From an uncultured Clostridium sp. (GTDB lineage: Bacteria; Bacillota; Clostridia; Clostridiales; Clostridiaceae): 14,989 nt of DNA. The stretch is from the NCBI GenBank assembly GCA_900543325.1, contig UQQU01000076.1, positions 1-14,989 of the forward strand, written 5' to 3'. Position numbers and translations under genes: made by a program. The notes below the pieces were generated by a model. It was not told where the DNA came from. It did not search any database and saw only the letters and a program-made list of their open reading frames with translations. Of the stretch, positions 1 to 7,076 are shown one piece after another (the first letter of the stretch is position 1; each line of letters begins with the position of its first letter).

Positions 1-27
1 TAACAAGAGCCTTGAAGAATCTATTTA

Positions 28-45
28 CGAACTTTTTTAAGTTCG
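28..45. other. Short perfect hairpin near the left edge
   Basis: CGAACTT (28-34) and AAGTTCG (39-45) pair perfectly over 7 bp around a TTTT loop. No T-run follows, so it is at best a weak terminator for whatever gene lies left of the window. The TAA at 1-3 could be that gene's stop, but this cannot be tested here. Confidence 0.35.
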
Positions 46-203
46 ACTACTATAAGTAATCAAAAAAATAATAGTTTCTAAATAAATAATAAATCATATA
101 ATATATTGTAGGTTATAATAATTGAGGTATTTTGCGTATTTTACTAATTATTTTTTAATATAAAGTATAACTTACAATAAATTAAAATAAAAAGGTGAAT
201 ATT

Positions 204-1100
204 ATGAAGTATGGAATTGATATAAGTTCTTACCAAAGAAATATAGATTATAATAAGGTAATTAAAAATATAAATTTTGCTATTTTAAGAGTTGGTTTTG
301 GGGTTAACTATTTGCCTGAATCACAAAAAGATAACCAATTTGAAAATCATTATAAAGGTTTATATGGTAAGATACCTATTGGAGGATATTATTATGCCTA
401 TGCAAATGCAATTGGAGAAGGTAAAAAAGAAGCAGAAAATTGTTTAAAATATTTAAATAATAAAAAACTTGATTTACCAATTTATTATGATATAGAAGAT
501 AATTCTATGAAATGTATTAATGATGTAGTAAGAGAGTTTGTTGATACAATAAAAGCAGCAGGATATGATGCAGGTATTTATTGTAATATGAATTGGGCAA
601 GAAATAAAATTGATTTAAGTAAATTTCAAGATTGTTCAATATGGATTGCAATGTATGGAAGTAATAATGGACAGATACCAAATAATAGACCTTCTATAGA
701 TTATAATGTATGGCAATATACTTCTAGAGGGATTGTAGATGGTATAAATGGATATGTAGATATGAACATTGCGAATGATGATTATCTATCAAATAAAGAA
801 CCAGATGATACAATTAAAAAATCAATAGATGAAGTTGCTCAGGAAGTAATAAATGGATTGTGGGGAAATGGTGAGGATAGAGTAAATAAATTAACTGTTG
901 CTGGTTATAATGCACAGGAAGTTCAAAATAAAGTAAATGAATTATTAAATGCTAATAATGAAGATACTTATATAGTTAAAAGTGGTGATACATTAGATGA
1001 AATTGCTAAAAAGTATAATACAACAGTAAATAGTATTGCAAAAAAGAATAACATAAAAGATGTAAATAAAATTTATATTGGCCAAGTATTAAAAATATAA
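204..1100 (+). CDS. GH25 phage endolysin with CW_7 and LysM cell-wall binding modules
   Basis: Predicted N-acetylmuramidase that cuts peptidoglycan glycan strands, here most likely a phage lysis enzyme. The GH25 domain covers about residues 3-195 of 298. The family acidic residues are visible: Asp6 in YGIDIS, and the DxE pair Asp96/Glu98 in YYDIED. A CW_7 (Cpl-7 type) repeat follows at about 209-250, recognised from INGLWGNG...AGYNAQEVQNKVNELL. A LysM domain closes the protein at about 254-298 (YIVKSGDTLDEIAKKYNTT...IYIGQVLKI). There is no signal peptide, as expected for a holin-dependent endolysin, although no holin is visible in the window. ATG 204 is chosen because AAAGGTG (191-197) sits 6 nt upstream; the in-frame GTG at 195 lies inside that site. 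The combination of modules is well known in clostridial phages. Confidence 0.93.
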   Translation: MKYGIDISSYQRNIDYNKVIKNINFAILRVGFGVNYLPESQKDNQFENHYKGLYGKIPIGGYYYAYANAIGEGKKEAENCLKYLNNKKLDLPIYYDIEDNSMKCINDVVREFVDTIKAAGYDAGIYCNMNWARNKIDLSKFQDCSIWIAMYGSNNGQIPNNRPSIDYNVWQYTSRGIVDGINGYVDMNIANDDYLSNKEPDDTIKKSIDEVAQEVINGLWGNGEDRVNKLTVAGYNAQEVQNKVNELLNANNEDTYIVKSGDTLDEIAKKYNTTVNSIAKKNNIKDVNKIYIGQVLKI

Positions 1101-1487
1101 GTAATAAAAACTTACAATAGTATATGTCAAGCTATTTGCATGTTAAGTAAAATATTAAATAAACTAAAAAATGATTAGATTATCGATATATTTTGTAAAT
1201 AATTTAGTTGTTTCTAATATATTAGTGCATATATATTAAAATATCATAGAAAATGTGAATAATGATTAAATAATATAAAAATAATATCTTAATATAAAAT
1301 GTACCCTATAGAGTAGACACCTAATAAAAGGTCTGACCTATAGGGTATTTTGTTTATAAGGAAATTCTGTTATCTTGAAGCTGATGAAGCTTCTGTATAT
1401 AGAATATAAGAATTTTTATCACAATACATGTAAATAATGGTAATCGATAAAAATGACAAGTTTCACCAAAATATAACAGTATAAAGG
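1101..1487. other. Gene-free stretch between endolysin and zinc-ribbon gene
   Basis: No credible coding region on either strand. The 88-codon minus-strand reading frame (1354-1620) has no ribosome binding site, runs over the next gene and has no recognisable domain. The stretch holds one strong hairpin with a T-tract (1302-1357) and a 6-bp hairpin GAAGCT/AGCTTC at 1377-1393. 1101-1300 is featureless AT-rich DNA. Confidence 0.5.
1302..1357 (+). terminator. Hairpin with 10-bp perfect stem and T-rich tail
   Basis: TACCCTATAG (1302-1311) pairs with CTATAGGGTA (1338-1347), followed by TTTTGTTTAT. Inside the loop AGAC...GGTCT can add a second short stem. This is the first plausible stop for transcription coming through the endolysin, about 200 nt after its stop codon. 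The long loop makes it less standard than the other terminators in this window. Confidence 0.55.
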
Positions 1488-1496
1488 TGTTATAAT
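1488..1496 (+). promoter_or_regulatory. Extended -10 promoter of the zinc-ribbon gene
   Basis: TGTTATAAT at 1488-1496 matches the extended -10 consensus (TGnTATAAT) exactly; no good -35 sits 17 bp upstream, which such promoters do not need. A start point near 1503 would give a leader of about 50 nt. Within that leader GTGAAAA (1508-1514) and TTTTCAC (1517-1523) form a small inverted repeat that could bind a regulator. Confidence 0.5.
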
Positions 1497-1556
1497 GTCG
1501 GAGTTGAGTGAAAATTTTTTCACGTAGTAAATATAATGAATAGGGGAATGTTAAAA

Positions 1557-1925
1557 ATGAATTGCAACTATTGTAAAAGCACAAAACTTGAATATTTATT
1601 ATCTGACACAAATTCCACATATACTTATTGCAGTAACTGTAAGAAGAATTTTGACTTAGCTCATAAACATATAGCTATAGACGCTCTTTTAAAAAAACTT
1701 TTAAATATCTTAAATACTTCAAATGAAAGAAGTTTAAAAATCGAAGTTACGCAAGAAAATGGTTCGATTTTACTTATAATCAATAATATAAGGGTTTTTA
1801 AAACTGATTTTAAATATGATTTTCTGAAAAAAGATGTATATTATTTAGAAAATATTATTTCAGAATTAGTTCAAGATTCTTATAATTTTAATTTATCAAA
1901 AGTTGATATAATAGTAAGTGAATAA
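1557..1925 (+). CDS. Small zinc-ribbon protein of unknown function
   Basis: A 122-aa protein opening with a four-cysteine zinc ribbon: CNYC at residues 3-6 and CSNC about 25 residues later. The remainder is a charged helical part (HKHIAIDALLKKLLNIL) and a strand-rich second half (RSLKIEVTQENGSILLIINNIRVFKTDF) without a domain I can name. ATG 1557 is preferred over in-frame ATGs at 1536 and 1548 because AGGGG (1542-1546) lies 10 nt before it and because it places the cysteines at the very N-terminus. It has its own promoter and stands alone between two terminator-like hairpins. Position next to phage genes suggests a phage accessory or regulatory protein; that is inference only. Confidence 0.7.
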   Translation: MNCNYCKSTKLEYLLSDTNSTYTYCSNCKKNFDLAHKHIAIDALLKKLLNILNTSNERSLKIEVTQENGSILLIINNIRVFKTDFKYDFLKKDVYYLENIISELVQDSYNFNLSKVDIIVSE

Positions 1926-1926
1926 A

Positions 1927-1972
1927 AAATAGATTTATAGAGGTTAATAGAGTTATAATGCAAAATCTATTT
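1927..1972. repeat. 10-bp inverted repeat just after the zinc-ribbon gene
   Basis: AAATAGATTT (1927-1936) and AAATCTATTT (1963-1972) are perfect complements separated by 26 nt, starting 2 nt after the stop codon. No T-tract follows. It could fold as a 3'-end hairpin of the mRNA or be a binding site; pure A/T content lowers its weight. Confidence 0.35.
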
Positions 1973-2114
1973 AGAACAGTAGATAGAATAATTGATTTAT
2001 ATATAAGTTAATAAACAAAACGTAATAAATGAAATTATAAATATATATTATAATTTTGAATCTATATTAAATAGAAGATAGTCTATTAGATAGGACACAA
2101 AAAATTAATATAAG

Positions 2115-2147
2115 GAGATGTTGCAATAAAAGCAACATCTCTTTTTT
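2115..2147 (+). terminator. Intrinsic terminator
   Basis: GAGATGTTGC (2115-2124) pairs perfectly with GCAACATCTC (2132-2141), loop of 7 nt, followed at once by six T (2142-2147). A textbook Rho-independent terminator that closes the transcription unit of the zinc-ribbon gene and separates it from the next gene at 2173. Confidence 0.88.
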
Positions 2148-2172
2148 AATAATAAAATAAGGAGAAAATAAA

Positions 2173-2385
2173 ATGATAATTAAAATTTGGAAAGAGCAAG
2201 ATTTAGAGTTAGTAAGTGAACTACCTAAGCAAGTAAAAGAAGTTATAAAAGAAAATGTACAGATTTTAGTAGAAGAGTACAGAGAAGAAAGGACAGAAGA
2301 AGACCTTGGAGGATTTATTGCACTAACAGATGAAGAAGGAATAAAAGAACTAAAGGAAAATCTACTAAAAAATAAGATACAATAA
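2173..2385 (+). CDS. Small acidic phage-type protein, function unknown
   Basis: A 70-aa acidic, probably helical protein (KQVKEVIKENVQILVEEY, then EERTEEDLGGFIALTD, then a Lys/Glu-rich tail). AAGGAG at 2159-2164 is 8 nt before the ATG. I recognise no family. Its composition and its place immediately before a primase resemble the small early-gene proteins of siphophages. The gene ends at 2385, almost exactly where the homology of the truncated primase begins (about 2382, in the -1 frame), so a deletion that removed the front of the primase may also have altered the tail of this gene. No promoter is obvious between the terminator at 2147 and the start. Confidence 0.7.
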   Translation: MIIKIWKEQDLELVSELPKQVKEVIKENVQILVEEYREERTEEDLGGFIALTDEEGIKELKENLLKNKIQ

Positions 2386-4364
2386 AAAATTTCTTAAATG
2401 AGTTGAGCATAGAGTTCTCAGATGACAAAGTTGAGGTTGATAAAACTACTTATAATCCATCTCGTATTTGTAGACTATACGGAACAATAGCATGTAAAGG
2501 AGACAATATACCAACAAGACCACATAGGCAAGCGAGAATAATTTCAATTAGAGGTGAAGGTGAGATAGTTACTATATCTCAGATAACTAAAATAGTATCT
2601 AAACTACAGGATAAACATAATATAAATACTGAAGTAACAGCAGAAATAACCAATAAAAAATTAAAAAATGTGAACAAGAAAAAAGATGTAGCTGAATGGT
2701 TAGAAAAATATGAAATACAAGTTTCTCATCGTAAAGAAGAGGCAGATAAAATAATATATGTATTAAAGCAATGTCCTTGGAATGAAGAGCATACAGATAA
2801 AAGTGCATATGTTATCCAATATAATAATGGAAACATAGTAGCAGGATGTCATCATAATTCTTGTTCAGAAAATAACTGGAGTACACTTAGAAGTAAATAT
2901 GAACCTACAAATAAAGTTACTAATGAAAATATCGACAAATATGACGGTAAAAATGAAGATAAAAAAGGTCAAATAGATATATTAATAGATATCGTTGAAG
3001 ATATAGAAACATATAGGACATCTATGGATGAGACATATGTAACCATCCAAATTAGAGAAAATAATGTAAATGTAAAATCGGAACGTTTTAAAAAATGGAT
3101 TGTTTCACAATTTTACAATATAGAATCGAAAATACCTACGAATGACAATATAGCTAAGATAATACTACTTTTAGAATCTAGAGCAATGAATGAAGTAAAT
3201 GAAGTGTTAGTAGAAAGAAGATGCGCTACAGTTGATAATTGCATTTATTATGATTTAAAAGATGATAGCTGTAACGTTGTAAAGGTATCAAGAGATGGTT
3301 GGGAAATTATTAAAGATCCACCTGTTATATTTGCTAGAACAAAAACAATGTATAGACAAGTGACACCAGAAAGAAATGGTAATCTTGATATATTAGATAA
3401 ATGGTTTAGATACAAAGATGAAAACCATTTAATACTTCAAAAAGTAATATTAGTAGCTTCACTTATACCAAACATAGCAAGACCAATACAAGTACTACAT
3501 GGAGAAAAAGGTTCATCTAAGACGAGTACAATGAAGCTGGTAAGAGATATAATTGATCCAGCAATCGTTCCAGTAGTATCTATCCCTAAAACAATAGATG
3601 ATTTAGCAGTATATATTTCAAAGAACTATGTTCCTTGTTTTGATAACATAGATACAATAAGTAATCAAGTTAGTGATTTATTATGTATAGCTGTCACAGG
3701 TGGTGGACACACAAAGAGAAAGTTGTATACAGATGATGAAGAGCAAGTTATGTTCTTCCAAAGATTCATAGTATTAAATGGAATTAATGTGGTAGCAACA
3801 AGACCAGACCTTTTAGATAGATGTATATTATTAGAACTAGAAAGAATACCTCCAAATGAGAGAAAAGAAGAAAAAGTACTTAGAGAAGAGTTTGAGAAGG
3901 ACAAACCTATAATACTAGGTGCAATATTTGAAACACTATCTAAAGCAATGAGTATATATGACCAAGTCGAGTTAAATAACTTAGGTAGAATGGCAGATTT
4001 CACAAGATGGGGATATGCAATAGCAGAAGTTTTAGGTATAGGAGGAGATAAGTTTTTAGAAGCTTACTTGAATAACCAAAATAATGCTAATATAGAAGCT
4101 TTAGAATCTCATCCTGTAGGATTTGCAATGTATAAGTTCATGGAAGACAAGACTGTATGGTCGGGTTCACCTACAAAACTTTTATCTGAATTAGAAATAG
4201 TTGCAGGTTTTGAAAAGATAGATACCACAAATAGTAATTGGGCTAAAACACCAAATGTATTATCAAGAAGATTGAATGAGATAAAGAGCAATTTACTAGA
4301 TGTAGGTATTGAATTTGAAAGAAGTAAAGGTAAAAACAGAGAAATCAAAATAACTAGAATGTAA
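2382..4364 (+). pseudogene. Phage primase/helicase lacking its N-terminal primase domain
   Basis: Residue numbers count from TTG 2403. The reading frame opens in mid-domain: INFLNEL-like sequence runs into TTYNPSRICRLYGTIACKGD, the segment that in this family follows the AEP polymerase domain. Next come a zinc-finger motif (Cys124, H, then GCHHNSC from 148), a Walker A motif GEKGSSKT (367-374), Walker B-like CFDNID (Asp414), and sensor/arginine-finger elements LNGI...RPDLLDRC. These are hallmarks of the primase-helicase (D5/SF3-like AAA+) replication proteins of phages. About 650 aa remain; full proteins are usually longer by the polymerase domain. No ATG/GTG with a ribosome binding site exists at the front; TTG 2403 has none, and the next Met is near residue 208. 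I infer a deletion scar near 2375-2390. The ATPase half is intact in frame, so a helicase-only product from a weak start cannot be excluded. Confidence 0.75.
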
Positions 4365-4378
4365 TAAATTTAAAAATG

Positions 4379-4406
4379 TACTAGGGGTATTTTAGTATTC
4401 CTAGTA
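4379..4406 (+). other. Hairpin between primase remnant and integrase unit
   Basis: TACTAGG (4379-4385) pairs with CCTAGTA (4400-4406); the stem can extend inward with two G-T pairs and two A-T pairs. It is followed by TATATAATCATAA rather than a T-run, so it may be a weak terminator or an operator ahead of the 39-aa ORF and recombinase. Confidence 0.4.
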
Positions 4407-4433
4407 TATATAATCATAATTTGGAGGATAACT

Positions 4434-4553
4434 ATGGATACTGTGACAATGGAACAGATAAATGGAGATGAAATAATAAATATACTAAGTGATATAATTC
4501 AAAAACACATAATAAAGACTAATGAAGAAAATGGAGGAGATGACAATGAGTAA
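4434..4553 (+). CDS. 39-aa ORF translationally coupled to the recombinase
   Basis: ATG 4434 follows a strong GGAGG (4423-4427) and encodes 39 aa, starting MDTVTMEQINGDEIINILSD and ending in an acidic tail NEENGGDDNE. The stop TAA (4551-4553) lies 8 bp inside the recombinase gene, so both overlap in different frames. The recombinase binding site GGAGG (4533-4537) is inside this ORF. Such an overlap normally means translational coupling. Small ORFs ahead of phage integrases are sometimes directionality factors or regulators, but this one is very short and lacks a recognisable DNA-binding motif. The strong start signal and overlap are the main evidence that it is a gene. Confidence 0.55.
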   Translation: MDTVTMEQINGDEIINILSDIIQKHIIKTNEENGGDDNE

Positions 4554-5021
4554 AAAAGTAGCAATATATTGTAGGGTATCAACGATAGAACAAGCTGAAG
4601 AAGGTTTATCAATTGATAGTCAATATCATAATATTAAAGAATACTGTAAGAATCAAGGTCATGAAATCTATAACCTTTATGAAGATAGAGGAATAAGTGG
4701 AAAGAATATAACAAATAGACCAGGAATAAAACAATTGCTAGAGGATGCTACTAAGAATAAGTTTGATTTAGTAGTTGTTTGGAAATTAAATAGGATAAGT
4801 AGAAAATTACTAGATATACTTAATATAGTAGACTTACTAAATAAGCATAATATAGCATTTCGTTCATTAACAGAGAACTTTGAAACAGAAACACCATCAG
4901 GTAAACTTCAACTTAACATAATGGGAGCAATAGGGGAATTTGAAAGAGAAACTATTGCTGAAAATGTGAAGATGGGATTATTAGCAAGAGCAAGAGAAGG
5001 AAGATGGAATGGTGGTGTAGT

Positions 5022-5039
5022 TTTAGGGTATACCCTAAA
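5022..5039. repeat. 18-bp perfect palindrome at the left insertion junction
   Basis: TTTAGGGTATACCCTAAA reads the same on both strands. Its centre lies between 5030 and 5031, the AT dinucleotide that is also present at the right junction (7074-7075). The left arm is recombinase coding sequence (codons for Leu-Gly-Tyr); the right arm is the first sequence of the insertion. Confidence 0.8.
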
Positions 5040-5049
5040 GCCAAATTTA
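5035..5049 (+). repeat. Left copy of an imperfect direct repeat flanking the cassette
   Basis: CTAAAGCCAAATTTA (5035-5049) resembles CTCAAGCCAAAGTTTA (7023-7038): one mismatch and one gap over 16 positions, with GATT following closely in both. The left copy is within the first 20 bp of the insertion. Confidence 0.45.
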
Positions 5050-5088
5050 AAGATTAGTTTACAAGTATGTTTATAAATAAAAGATTTA

Positions 5089-5116
5089 TTGCATGGTTAA
5101 ATCATTATTTTATAAT
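5089..5116 (+). promoter_or_regulatory. Promoter of the HNH toxin gene
   Basis: TTGCAT (5089-5094), 16-bp spacer, perfect TATAAT (5111-5116). The start point would lie near 5123, giving a leader of about 100 nt. It lies within the insertion, so the cassette can be expressed whatever happens to the recombinase gene. Confidence 0.6.
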
Positions 5117-5132
5117 AGCATAAATATTCTGA

Positions 5133-5151
5133 CAATAAAAGGCTTTTATTG
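5133..5151. other. Hairpin in the leader of the toxin gene
   Basis: CAATAAAA (5133-5140) and TTTTATTG (5144-5151) pair perfectly around GGC. It lies about 10 nt after the expected transcription start; it may be an operator or protect the 5' end of the mRNA. Confidence 0.4.
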
Positions 5152-5224
5152 GAAAAAAATACAATTAATATAAAAATAGAAAATATAAGAAATTAAGGTA
5201 TAGTTAATTAAGAGAGGTATATTT

Positions 5225-6055
5225 ATGAAGAAGAAAAAATTATTAAAATTTATATCTAGTATAGCGATGGCACTTATGATTATTTTTTCAAATACATTAA
5301 ATATTTTTGCAAATGATATTTATAATAATTTAGAATCGAGCATTATAAAAGAGACTGAAGATATTGACTTAGAAGAAGAAAAAATAGTAAAGATTGAACT
5401 AGATAATAAAGCAAGAAATATATTAGGAATTGAATATATAAAGGTTAAAATAAGTGCAAGTTATGACTCAAAGAATAAGATGCATGTATGGAATTTCAAT
5501 GTTGATATACCAACATCTATATTTGTTAAGCCTCCATTAAAGTTAAAAGTACAGATACTAAGGTCAAATACAGAAAATGGTACTTATAGTAACTATGGTA
5601 TATTAAAGGATTTTGGAAATGTAAACACTATAAAAAACTATAAGCATTCTGTTCCAGCTAAAACAGGATATTATAAAGTTAAACTTATATCTCAACTAAA
5701 GCCAGATGGATCAAATTCATATTTACCAGCTAAAACAGTAAATACTTATTATGGATTGCTAAATAGAACTGGAAATTTATGGAATGAATCATATACAGAT
5801 AAAAAATCAGGAAAAACATTAGGTAAACCTAGAGCTGATTATGTAAAAAATACTATACATAAAAGGCCTAGTAATTTAAACACAACATATTATAATGAAT
5901 ATAAGCGTAGATATGGAGTAACTTTAAATTCATCATTATATGATGTTCATCACATAAAGCCATTAGCATATGGTGTAGATAATAGTTTTTCTAATTTAAT
6001 ACATTTACCAAAATCAATTCACAAAACTGTTACTAGCTGGTTTAGTGGATACTAA
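5225..6055 (+). CDS. Secreted HNH-type nuclease toxin
   Basis: A 276-aa protein in three parts. Residues 1-30 are a Sec signal peptide: Lys-rich start, hydrophobic core MALMIIFSNTLNIF, likely cleavage after IFA. About 55-190 is strand-rich with no family I recognise. The C-terminal 37 residues are an HNH (HHH/colicin-like) nuclease motif: DVHHIKPLAYG with His242/His243, then FSNLIHLP with Asn257, and KSIHKTVTSWF with His266. This C-terminal motif is typical of polymorphic toxins that cut DNA in competing cells. Its size, signal peptide and terminal nuclease suggest a bacteriocin-like secreted toxin rather than a restriction or homing enzyme. AGAGAGG (5211-5217) precedes the ATG by 7 nt. The next gene starts 19 nt after the stop, so both are cotranscribed, as expected for a toxin and its antidote. 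Nuclease assignment is firm; target and delivery are inferred. Confidence 0.85.
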   Translation: MKKKKLLKFISSIAMALMIIFSNTLNIFANDIYNNLESSIIKETEDIDLEEEKIVKIELDNKARNILGIEYIKVKISASYDSKNKMHVWNFNVDIPTSIFVKPPLKLKVQILRSNTENGTYSNYGILKDFGNVNTIKNYKHSVPAKTGYYKVKLISQLKPDGSNSYLPAKTVNTYYGLLNRTGNLWNESYTDKKSGKTLGKPRADYVKNTIHKRPSNLNTTYYNEYKRRYGVTLNSSLYDVHHIKPLAYGVDNSFSNLIHLPKSIHKTVTSWFSGY

Positions 6056-6074
6056 TAATTAAAAGGATAATAAA

Positions 6075-6893
6075 ATGAGTATATTAAAATATTATATATC
6101 AACTGAATATCCAGTTGAATTAAGTAATGAATTAAAAGATCATGTGAGTATATATTCTAAACGAAAAAGTAATAATAAATTAATTATTTTGAAAGAATTA
6201 GACTATATAAATATAAATATAAGAAATTTACTAAAAAACAATTTTGTATATGAGGTAGAGTTTGAAAAAACAAATACGTATTTGCAAGAAAAAGTTATAG
6301 AGTTAATCAATAAAATAATAAAGTGTAATATATTTAATGGATTTAATGCGATTGAAATTTATTGTAATGAAGATAATGATTTAGAAAAAGTTAATTTAAA
6401 AATAAAAGATGTAGATGAAAATATTTTTTTTGAAAAAAATACACTAATAACAATAGGTCAATTCAAATTAGAGAATATAAATACTTTATTAGTAAATGAA
6501 AAAAATATAAAAATATTAGCTATGAAAAAGGTTCAGAATTATTTTATATTAGATATTTTATCTGAAGTTAGGTTTATTTATAATAATCAAGATGAAATTG
6601 AGGAGATTGGTACATCATTATATATTGAAAATATAAATGTAAATGATTTAAATCTTGAACTATACTCTAGTCACAATATTTTTATATTAGAAAATAATGA
6701 TTTAGAAGATAGAAAAAATGCATTTGACTCAATGATATACTTAAAATATAAGGAAGAAAATCTTATTAATGATAATATGAAAAATATATGTATAACTAGA
6801 TTAATATATCTCTTAGAAGAAAATTTAGACAAAGTAGATAGTTTAAAAATAGAATTTGAAATTGATGGAGCTATGAAAGTATTTGAAATGTAA
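6075..6893 (+). CDS. Unknown protein, probable immunity partner of the HNH toxin
   Basis: A 272-aa acidic protein without signal peptide or membrane segments, rich in Asn, Ile, Leu and Glu. I recognise no domain; it shows none of the signatures I know for SMI1/KNR4 or other common immunity families. AAAAGGAT precedes the ATG at the usual distance. The evidence for an immunity role is only context: it starts 19 nt after an HNH nuclease gene, is on the same strand, is cytosolic and acidic (suited to masking a basic nuclease), and is followed by the cassette terminator. The composition is repetitive in short beta-like stretches (VNLKIKDVDENIFFEKNTL). A role in toxin export or modification is the main alternative. 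Confidence 0.7.
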   Translation: MSILKYYISTEYPVELSNELKDHVSIYSKRKSNNKLIILKELDYININIRNLLKNNFVYEVEFEKTNTYLQEKVIELINKIIKCNIFNGFNAIEIYCNEDNDLEKVNLKIKDVDENIFFEKNTLITIGQFKLENINTLLVNEKNIKILAMKKVQNYFILDILSEVRFIYNNQDEIEEIGTSLYIENINVNDLNLELYSSHNIFILENNDLEDRKNAFDSMIYLKYKEENLINDNMKNICITRLIYLLEENLDKVDSLKIEFEIDGAMKVFEM

Positions 6894-6978
6894 TATATAT
6901 AATGTATATAAAGCTGGAAACTGTGTCTATAAAGTATTTGTTTCAACCTTATTGAGTTGGTAAGGTATATTATTTCTT

Positions 6979-7011
6979 AAAAAATAAGGCTTAAATTAAG
7001 CCTTATTTTTT
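6979..7011. terminator. Bidirectional terminator of the cassette
   Basis: A 16-bp perfect palindromic stem (6979-6994 with 6996-7011), with AAGGC/GCCTT in the middle and A/T runs at both outer ends. It therefore works as an intrinsic terminator in both directions: for the toxin-immunity operon on + and for the small gene remnant on -, whose stop codon lies inside it. Confidence 0.85.
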
Positions 7012-7076
7012 TCTATAAAATTCTCAAGCCAAAGTTTAGATTTTTCATTATTAGTAAAATGATTTTTAAACTCATG
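6996..7076 (-). pseudogene. C-terminal remnant of a minus-strand gene
   Basis: On the minus strand, codons from the right junction to the stop at 6998-6996 read HEFKNHFT then NEKSKLWLENFIEKNKA, 26 residues that look like a genuine charged helical C-terminus. The stop is embedded in the bidirectional terminator, as a real gene end would be. The open frame ends at the insertion boundary; across it lies recombinase DNA. I infer the tail of a gene cut when the cassette moved. The family is not recognisable from so few residues, and chance reading is possible. Confidence 0.35.
7023..7038 (+). repeat. Right copy of the imperfect direct repeat
   Basis: CTCAAGCCAAAGTTTA; partner of 5035-5049. It lies about 37 bp inside the right junction and within the minus-strand gene remnant, not at the very edge of the insertion. 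Confidence 0.45.

Larger units (their letters stand above)
4546..5076 (+). pseudogene. Large serine recombinase, N-terminal half (interrupted)
   Basis: Integrase/excisionase of the resolvase-invertase superfamily. The catalytic domain is complete: VAIYCRVST with the nucleophile Ser12, YEDRGISGKN, NRPGIKQLLEDA, DLVVVWKLNRISR, and LTENFETETPSGKLQLNIMGAIGEFERE. After WNGGVVLGY (Tyr162) the family sequence stops; 14 unrelated codons lead to TAA 5074-5076, giving 176 aa. The rest of the gene resumes at 7076. ATG 4546 is chosen over 4522 because GGAGG (4533-4537) lies 8 nt upstream and MSKKVAIYCRVST is the usual family start. The fragment keeps the catalytic domain and the linker helix but lacks the DNA-binding recombinase and zinc-ribbon domains, so it should not recombine normally. 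CTA and ATA codons are more frequent than in the chromosomal-looking genes to the right, in line with foreign origin. Confidence 0.88.
5032..7075. mobile_element. 2044-bp toxin-immunity insertion inside the recombinase gene
   Basis: Recombinase sequence breaks off after codon 162 (TAT 5029-5031) and resumes at GAT 7076 as DLVELPNEGKKRKN. Joining both restores the expected GY-DLVELP transition in frame without loss or gain of a codon. The insertion carries a promoter, a secreted HNH nuclease gene, a probable immunity gene, a bidirectional terminator and a short minus-strand gene remnant. No transposase or recombinase is encoded within it. Both junctions share AT, allowing a 2-bp target duplication, a 2-bp serine-recombinase crossover, or microhomology. 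The insertion could equally be given as 5030-7073. Confidence 0.8.

Noticed and set aside
1354..1620. Minus-strand 88-codon reading frame
   Set aside because: No ribosome binding site, overlaps the zinc-ribbon gene and its promoter, and encodes no recognisable domain.
1300..2096. Possible remnant of an IS element: TGTACCCTATAGAGTAGACA at 1299 and a roughly similar inverted sequence near 2077-2096
   Set aside because: The match between the ends is loose, no transposase fragment lies between, and the left end is better explained as a terminator hairpin.
2360..2403. Programmed -1 frameshift joining the 70-aa gene to the primase remnant
   Set aside because: The primase frame has a stop at 2373-2375 and the A-rich slippery run (2384-2390) lies after the stop of the upstream gene, so no shift can connect them.
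3665..4348. Minus-strand frames of 112 and 79 codons opposite the primase
   Set aside because: Ser/Leu/Phe-rich shadows of the conserved ATPase domain; no ribosome binding sites.
5225..6055. HNH gene as a homing endonuclease that carried the insertion
   Set aside because: It has a Sec signal peptide and a colicin-like C-terminal HNH motif, features of secreted toxins rather than of homing enzymes, and no intron or intein surrounds it.
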